Origin: Saxidomus purpurata
Taxonomy: Eukaryota > Mollusca > Bivalvia > Venerida > Veneridae
Assembly (NCBI GenBank): GCA_022818135.1
Contig: JAFMSR010000019.1
Location: 3,081,357 to 3,145,356, forward strand
Direction: 5' to 3'
DNA length: 64,000 bases
Below are positions 51,901 to 60,900 of this stretch, piece after piece (the first letter of the stretch is position 1; each line of letters starts with the position of its first letter). A program made the translations under genes and the position numbers. Under the pieces are notes generated by a model. It was not told where the DNA came from, did not search any database, and saw only the letters and a program-made list of their open reading frames with translations.

Positions 51901-54900
51901 TGCTGTAAGATTCGTGCGACGAAATTTCGTGAAATTAAAATCCACTAAAAGATAACTTTCTAATTATAGGCCTTTATCTTAAATAAATCTTTCGCTAATC
52001 ATTTGAATTAGTGGAGTGGTAAATTCTTATTTTGTTATTATTTCTTGAAGAGTTTATTAGAAATAGGAGGTGAATTGTTACACGTGAAAGCGTGTTTCAA
52101 ACCGTTTCACGTCACGTGGCTGCTTCAGATGCCATTCTTGCATCCTGCGGATCCCTTTTGTAACATTTGCTCTTACTTATGTGGGCTTTTTTCACGGCTA
52201 ATGTCGAAATATTAATCACTCTGGATTTCCCATTAAGCTATTAGTGATGTCTACATAAGTTTGACACGTTAAATTTAATTTCACGCCAATTGCTTTATCG
52301 TAACGATGTTTATCATCTTTTAATCAAATTAAAAAGGAAAGGACCAATAGCTTAATAGTTTATTTCAAACTTCAAACGTTTGAATTTGCTTTCATTTTTA
52401 TTTTGAAATTATTATATGTTAAAGCGTTTAAAATAGGACCTTGAGCGTAGGGGTACAAATTTTGGCATTTCTTTAGGAATGGGGCAGCGGGAGTACGTGG
52501 AGCTGGGTGAATCTAGCTATTAACAATGATGAAGCGGAGGTATATGTCTGGTTAAAACGGATAAATAATATTATATGCTGTCTTGGAAACTGGCAGAACT
52601 ATAATAATTATCAAAATTTGAACCGCAAAGATCAGTTTTTTGTAAATATAGTCTTTTTCAAAATAGTATGTAAAAAATATACTTCTGTTACAGACGATGA
52701 AACGCAAAGTATTGAAGAGAAGGAACTGAGAGAGAAGCTCGCGCGTCTGAACGCGCAGGTTGCACAGGCGAATGCGGAATTAGCCGATGCTTTACGACTG
52801 TCGGCGGAAACTGAACACACGGCTGTAGAGGCTCAGCTAGCAGCGGAAAGAGCAAAAGAAGAGGCGAAAAATATCCAGGAAGAAATTGCTTTCCGGGAAA
52901 AGGTAAATGCTGAAAACTATAAAACAAATTGGAATACAACATACCTTGCATGGCGTTAGTCCGTATTTTTTGTACAAAGTGCACGTAGATTAAAATTAAC
53001 GAAACGGTAAATGAAATGAGCGAAACGGTCAATAAAACCAGAGAAACGGTCAATAAATTAGTTTTATAATGAGCGAAACGGTCATTCGTTACATAAATGA
53101 GCGAAACTGCCGATACACTGATTTTAACACGAAGATGCTTATTTGAATTGTTGTCTACAGGTCGAAGAAAGAAGACGGGAACAGGACAAAAAGAAACAAG
53201 AGGTTGAGAGGAGAAAGATGGAGGAGCAACATAGGCGGGAGGAAGAAGCGAGGCAGGAAAAGGAGGCGGAATGGAGGCGGAGGGAACACGGACCGGAAAA
53301 GACACAGGAATGGGAAACATGGCCAACTTATGAGTAAGAATTTAAAAATACATTATTGGAATATTTCATTAATAGAGATAACATCGATGCAGATGTTGAA
53401 ATGTGGTCTAGACGTTCATCTTATGAGAATTCATTGGTTAAATTAATGCGAGTGAAAGTATGTTGTAAGTCTGGTCACTTGCGCAATGATGTCATTTTGT
53501 CATTTCGTTTATTTCATACTGATATAATTTGTAAACTTCATAATTTGAAAAATGATTCATTTTACAAAGATTTATGATTAGAGAGTGAAGCCCCTTTTGT
53601 GAATTTTAAATTTATAAATATGTTAAAATGCTATCATACCACGGAATTTTCGTAATTTTCCAGTTAATTACTCAAGTAACAGTATAGATCGGGCATGTTA
53701 GGAAAAAAATTTAGAAATCTTCCAATAGTCGTTTAAACAGTTTATTTTAAGTCATCAAGGAATTTATTTTAAAAAGGGGGGGAAACCGGACGACAAAATA
53801 TGTTTAAGCATATTACCAACGCAGTTTGAGGAAAATTTCAAGGTCACTGTGCACTGGCTTTGGCGAATAAATTTCCCTAACAAGTTTCTACCCTATACAA
53901 TGGAGAAAGTCTGGCCCAGACACAAACTATTTGGCTTTGTCTATATTTGTGTGTTTTGAAAAGATTTATCCTAATATACAAAAATGTATATTTATTTTCC
54001 TAGGTACAAAGTCAATGACGGCACATTTGACGTTGGGTGTATTGTACGTGGCCATCCAAATAAGTTCAAACAAAGCGACATTATCTGTACGTCTCTAGAC
54101 CAGCTCGACTGTCCAGTCCCATTCTGTGAGAACGAAGAGCTCGTGAGCACCATTATAAACATCGAGCACTCGACTGCAGAAGACAAACTTTCCGTAAGTC
54201 CGCCATTTTACAAGAAAATTACGTTTTTTAGGTCAAGTATGGTGTCTGATATGTGTCATCTTGTGTCGGTGTGCTGATTCGCCGCCCACGCGCCAGAACG
54301 CAAATGATAAGCGCCAACACGGTAAGACGCAAACACGCTAGATTGCGAATAAGATTAGTCGCTAACACGTCAGAACACAAACGAATAAGCGCCAGGCCGT
54401 TGATGTACCAAAACGCCAGAGCGCAAATCAAGGGTTTAACGCAAAACTGCAGTAACTTATATGAAATATAGAAGGACTAACAGTTTTGCGGTCAATCATC
54501 GAAAGGTTAGGCGCCGCTGTGGTAAATAAGGCACTTGTCATAATTTTTAAGTAAGAGAGACAACTCGTAAATTACAAAAAAATGCGTTCTCTGCGGAGTT
54601 ACGTTTTCCTTTTAAGTGCAACAATGTTGACAAAACTATTCTTTCTGACCCTTTTTTATGTTTCAGGCTAAAGTTGTCGTCTGCATTCCGTTTAGTTCCA
54701 TAAAACAAGTCCACGGTCATAGTTCAAGAGAAGTTGTTATAAAACTGGAGAATGACGGACATTGGACGTGCCTGGAGACGAGAGAAGAAACTATTGATAG
54801 CTATAAGGTAACACTGTAAAATAGGATTTTTTTGCGGCACGCAAGTTCCGCAATTTGCTAGCAGAGAGATTTATTCGCGAAGTTAAAATTCGCGAAAGTG

Positions 54901-57900
54901 GAATTATTTGAGTTTTGAAAAACCTGTTATTTGTACACGTAAACAAATAATTTAACTGGCATTTTGTTTGACGCATAATTACTTGTGTAATCTTATTAAA
55001 GATTTCATCTCTAAAACCCATAAAGCTCGTATTTTGTAGAAGGTGGAAATACATGTCGGCCTAAAAGAAAATACGATTTGTTAATTTTAATCTAGCACGT
55101 GACTGTAGTAGCCATTCAATCTATTTATAGTATATCATAAACCTGATTTTCTTGGTTTCAGGACACTAAATTTGCTGTAGCCGAAATGAAAACACTTGGT
55201 CGTATGGCAGTATTCAGCCGATTGAAGAGAGACTACGTGACGGTGTCGAAAAGAGGCGGGAAAATGACGTCATCATATGATCCAAGAATAAGTCTGACCA
55301 TACCAAAAGACAGTATTGATGGGAAAGATCACATTTTGATGGAGGTTGGTATAGTAAAATGCTGAAAATTACAGTAATGTGGCAAGGAAGCTTGGTATGC
55401 TGTTCATAGGGTTGCTCATCAATGTATCAAAGTTATCAACTTTCTCCAGCTTACAATAAAACAACGTTATTGTTTACTGGTTAGAAATTTAAAGGGAAAT
55501 GCAAGTCAGTTAATAGTTTGACTTTAAACTGGAGAACTTAATAAGAGGAAAACACTGTTGAAAGAATTTTTAAAATCGGGGTATTAAATGTTAAGAAATT
55601 GAAGGTTGAAAATTTCCAAAATGAAGCCGGATCATGGAGGTGGCCATTTTGAATTTGTGATGTTATTCATGTTGTACTCTAATTAAATATTCACGCACGT
55701 AATACTGTTAATTAAGTTTAAAACAGCAGCTTCAAAATTATTAGAACATGTCACTGAATCAGTTTGAAAAATCATGAGAAAATGTAAAATTGGGGTTAAA
55801 AATAGTTTTGAAAAGACGAGTGCCTAATAGTTCGTATAATTTGCTTAATTATACACGTGTTTGCATTATTATTAAATCTTTGATTAATTACAACTCTTCT
55901 AATTTTTAGCCGATTGTAAAAAATCTTTCAACCGTGTGTTTGTGTTAACAAGCTCTTCAGTTTCATCCTCATTTGTATTCTAACTTACTTTCCCTTTTAA
56001 GGAAATCTTAAAACAAACAGACAGTTGAGAATAGAAGGGGATTTCTGCTGAAAAAGGTCATATTTAATGCCTGAAAAGTTAAATAAAGTAATCGAACTCA
56101 TTAAAAATTTGTTTTTCTTCTTAACAGCCGGGACTTTCCCAAGTTTCTATAGTGAACTCGTCCGTATACAATTTGGATAATACCAATTACTGTTCAGAAG
56201 GGCGCTCCGTGTACAGTTTCTTATTTCTTTTTCAGGTCCAACCTGTGGATTCCTCGTCTGTCAACGATTTGAAAAACAGAAGTAAGACATGCAAAGGACT
56301 CCTAAATTCCAGTCCAATTGTGCACATGGAATTCGAATCCAATGAGTTTCGGAAACCGGTTACGGTGAGAGATTGCCTTCACAGCTGATAAAATATGCTT
56401 ATAACTTGTTTTAATTAAAACTCCCATAGAGGAAACGACTTCAAATGAAGAATTTCTTAAGTCATACACGGTACAATTGCTAATAATATGCTTCTTCGTG
56501 AAGCCACGTGGGGAAAAGCGGAGGGTTCTAGCGGAGGGTTCTAATAATTTAGGTAAATAAAGCCATACTCAAATAGCGCTAATTTAGGTTGCTTTAATGC
56601 CAAATTTATAAACATGCTAAGTTACAGGTTATAAATGCCCTGCGAAAAAAGTGAAAAGTACGTAAAGGGTCAGCTATTTTTAATGCGGATAACGGAATGC
56701 ATCTTTGAATTCTTTCCAGGTGACAGTGCCATGTCCACCAAACCCAATAAAGGCAAAGAAGATGGCAGCCATGCGGAAAGCTAAGGAGGAAAAAATGAAG
56801 AACCCACCCAAGGTATGTGACTTAACTGAACAATGTGCCAGACTAAATAAAAGTTTTGGGGAAAGGTATTATTATCGATAATATTCAACCATTTGACGGG
56901 GATAATAAACGGGGTTACCCTACAGGGGCCTAAAAAAAAAAAAAAAATTATCGATAATCACCTTCATATGGGGTCGTGGCAGTAGTTTTAGTATTGGCCT
57001 AATTATAGATAACCCATTGCACATAATAAAATCACAAAAGAAAATGTTTATGATATTCAAGTTCATTAAATGTCGTTGTCTCTGGGCCGTTGGATCGAAT
57101 TCCTTCTAGTGTGAAAGTCATTTGCTGGGCGTGTCAGCATATTTTCGGATAAATTTAGACTGATTTTTAAACAAATTCCCCCTAAATCAAACAGTTACCG
57201 AAAGGTCAATGAGTTTCGATGGAAGTCAAATGTACAAACCAGTTTTAAACTTCGACTTTGCGACTTAAATTTTCCAAAGTTGTTTAAAAAGTTGTCAGGA
57301 TCGGCAAATGACTGAGAGAGAAACGAATTTGAATACACAGAGTTCGAGGTAACAAGAGTACATTGTTTATACGCGTTTGTATAACAAATTTATTACACTG
57401 TAAATAGGATAATTTTCGCGTGACTTATCCGCGAATTTTGGAGACTTTTCAGTAAATTTATGCGAAATGAATTTTTTTATTTAGCGAACTGGAGAACTCG
57501 CGAAAATAGAGAAAATTAAATAAACGCGAATATTATCTGTCCTAATTTACAGAAATATGTATGTTACATAATTCATCATTATTACAGGTCCAAGTGTTAC
57601 TACCTCATGAAATTGAGGCTCTGGAGAAAGAGAAACAAAAATCTAAGTTACAGAAGATGCAGGAACAGATAGCTGCCGACGAAAACAGAGTGGAGGAGCC
57701 TAAACCTACCAAATGGTATATGGGAGATTACGCAAATAATGAAGGTTAGTATATACGATCAAAAAAAGGAAAAAAAGGTTGGTATATAGATCTACGACCC
57801 AAAAAAAAAAAAAAGGGTTGGCATATAGATCTACGACCAAAAAAAAAACAACAGAAAAAAAGGTTAGTATATACGCATGTATAAAGTAAATACATCAAAC

Positions 57901-60900
57901 TCCATATATAACGAATCTGGATATAGCGAATTTCCAGATATGTAAAGTACGTAAAATTTTATTTGTAAAGTTCATCGTCTACACAATAAGGGTAATTGTA
58001 TATTCATGCTACATGCATCATATCTTTTTAAAGAAAATTCCTTTAAGCATGTTTGCATGAATTTGGAATTTGCACCAGTTTGAAAAAAGAAAAAGAATTT
58101 CACACTATTTGCCTATTTTTGATATCTACTCATTATATGACATACTGGCCTAAAAAGCTAAACTTACAATATCTTTACAGTGGCATATAGATGCATGTGG
58201 AGTATGTTATAGCATATGTTAACAAATTAATGTTGTTAACAGTTTTGAATATGTTTACAAAAAGAAAGAAATTTGTTTACAGATGATGAAAATGACAACC
58301 TGTTCCTGATCAGTGCTCAGGGGAACAAATGGACACCAGTAGAAAACGTGAATATCATGCAGGTGAAACTGGACCTACTGCAATTTGATCTGGAAAAACC
58401 GCTGGAAAAGTATATAAAAATTTAATCTTTTCCGATTTGTAAATTTAAAACTCCAATACATTTAATTTTTTAATCCTTTTTCATGATCTGGACTGTTCAT
58501 TATAAAGTCAGTAAAAGTTTAGTGAGACCATTTTTAACAATTAATGGAACTGTCTAAGTTGATAGATGGACAAGACGACTGTAGAAATTAAGGGAATTAA
58601 GGGTTTAAAAAATACTAATTCTGTTTGGCTGTTTTCATTCTCCAGGTTTATGGTGTTGCGTACTAAAACGAACGTACACGAGGACACAATTGGTAACATG
58701 GCGAGCGAGATGTCCGATTTTCTCTCACAGAAATTTGTCCAAGTTATACTGAAACAGAAGTAAGTAACATATATTTGACCAATTACACGCAATAGTAGTG
58801 GGTAGTAATAAATAAAAATATACCTGATATGTTTTGTTTTACCATCGTGTAATGTCGGTAGTGCGCATGCGCACTTACAAAGTTTTGTCTTATCTTAAGC
58901 GTGATTGTGTGATTGATATAATAATGCCACTAATATATCTGTTAACACTTCAGAGTGATGATCGAAGTGAGTCATTAACTGTGCATGCGCAGTTATTGTG
59001 TTTTGTTTACTATTTAGGTGTGATGCCATTGACACAATAATGTCAGTTGTGCGCATGCGAAGATTTTGTGTTTTGATTACTCGTTCAAACAATGATGTCA
59101 GTTGTGCGCATGCGCAGTTATTGTGTTTTATTTACTCTTCAGAAAGATAATTTATTTGGCACAATTACGTCAGTAACACGCATGCGCCGTCATTGTTATG
59201 TTTATTCTTCAGGAGTGAGGATCCATTTGACACGGTGCTGTCGGTAGTCCCCCAGTCAAAGACAGAGAAAACGTTGAAGAAGTTATCACAGGAAGGATAC
59301 GACGACGGACCAGAGCCAAGTCATGTACGTGCACCAGTTTTTGTACACGTGTTTACATTTTATTTGTTGTTTTGTCCCGAATGTGATATCACCAACTGGC
59401 CGCCCGTCCGTCTGTCTGTAAGTGTCCGTCAACATAATTTGTGTCCGGGCTGAAACTTTGTCATGACTGAGAATTTAAAAATAATATGACACAAGTGTTC
59501 AGCACATCCAAAAGAAGTTGAGTTTGAAGAAAGATTGAAGCTTTTAAAATCATTTTCGAGTCGGCGTCCTGGAAAAACCAGTTCTAGTGTCATATGAGGA
59601 GGTTCGGTCGTGATCCCCAGTAACTGTTGGTAAGCAATGCAGATGCGTACAAGTTGGATTAAAAACAATAAGCGTAGATGATCTATAGTTGTATATAAGG
59701 CCTTGTAACATAATAATTAATAACAGTTTGAAAATATACCACCCATTCAGTAACCCCCCCCCCTCCCAAAAAACAACAACAACAATAACCGAAGAGTCTA
59801 AGCCCTGTTTAACAGCAAGCAATGAATGACTAAAAAAGTGACGTCTAGATTGCAGCTCAATAAAAATACGTTTCATATGTAAATAACAATATTTGCTACT
59901 CAACTAACGTAGTTTATATAGAATGTTCTTACAGTAGGCGGGGCAAACGCTCTAGACTACCAATCCAGAGGTCCTTAGTTTGAATTCTGGCCGGCGCACT
60001 GGGAATATTATAAACGCTTTGCAGTGTTTTCCACCCATCTAGAGATGAACTGGTTAGAAACCCAGAGGTAGTTTCGCGTGTTTTGGTATTATACACCGGT
60101 CACGTTAAAACACCAAAGGGTCTATCTGTAAAATCTAGGGTCTGGTACCCGTCTGATTCCCTTGTATATGCATCTGTTTCTTCAACCTGCGCCTGTCATG
60201 GGTCTTGGCAACTTCACCCGAGGATAAATCCTAGGGTCGACCAGGACTATCAACAAAATAGGTACAATGAATTTATGTCGCACACATAGTTTACATAGAA
60301 TCTACTTGCGTTATATACAGGCTGTTTACATAGAATGTACTGACGTCACACACGCAGTTCACATACAATACACTTACGGCACACACAGAGTTTACATACA
60401 ATACACTTACGGCACACACGCAGTTTACATACAATGTACTATCGGCACACACGCAGTTTACATACGATGTACTGACGTCAAACACGCAGTTTACATTCAG
60501 TGTACTTACGTCACACACGCAGTTTACATACAATGCACTTACGTTAAAAACACGCTGTTAACATACAATGTAACGACGTTATAAAAACGCTGTTTAGTAA
60601 TACATACAATGTATGACGTCAAACACGCAGTTTACATTCAATGTACTTGCATCAAACACGCAGATTACATACAATTTACTAAAGTCACACACGCAGTTTA
60701 TATACAATGTACTTACGTCAGACACGAACGTTTTGCAGGTTATCAGCATTAATGAAGGACACGTTATTGAAGTCGGTTTCCGTGGAAACATAAAGAACAA
60801 AGATGAAGAAGGAATACGTTTTGTGTATAATTCCAACTTGCAGTCAGAAACAGAATTCTACGCATGCGAAGTTGACAAATACCTGCAAAAGAATTTCCCC

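Larger units (their letters stand above)
36361..52693. other. DTHD1 intron 1 (16.3 kb)
   Basis: Bounded by GTAAGT and TGTTACAG; the phases across it agree. It contains SINEs, MITEs and microsatellites, listed separately. No additional in-phase exon was found. Other long parts show nothing beyond AT-rich DNA. Confidence 0.8.

Noticed and set aside
52632..53326. 212-codon minus-strand frame with hydrophobic stretches
   Set aside because: It is antisense to DTHD1 exons 2 and 3, whose charged coiled-coil codons read as hydrophobic residues on the other strand.
60267..60836. Open frames on both strands with 11-residue repeats
   Set aside because: They come from a 33-bp minisatellite in intron 12. 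Coding-like repeats on both strands at once is the signature of a repeat, not of genes.
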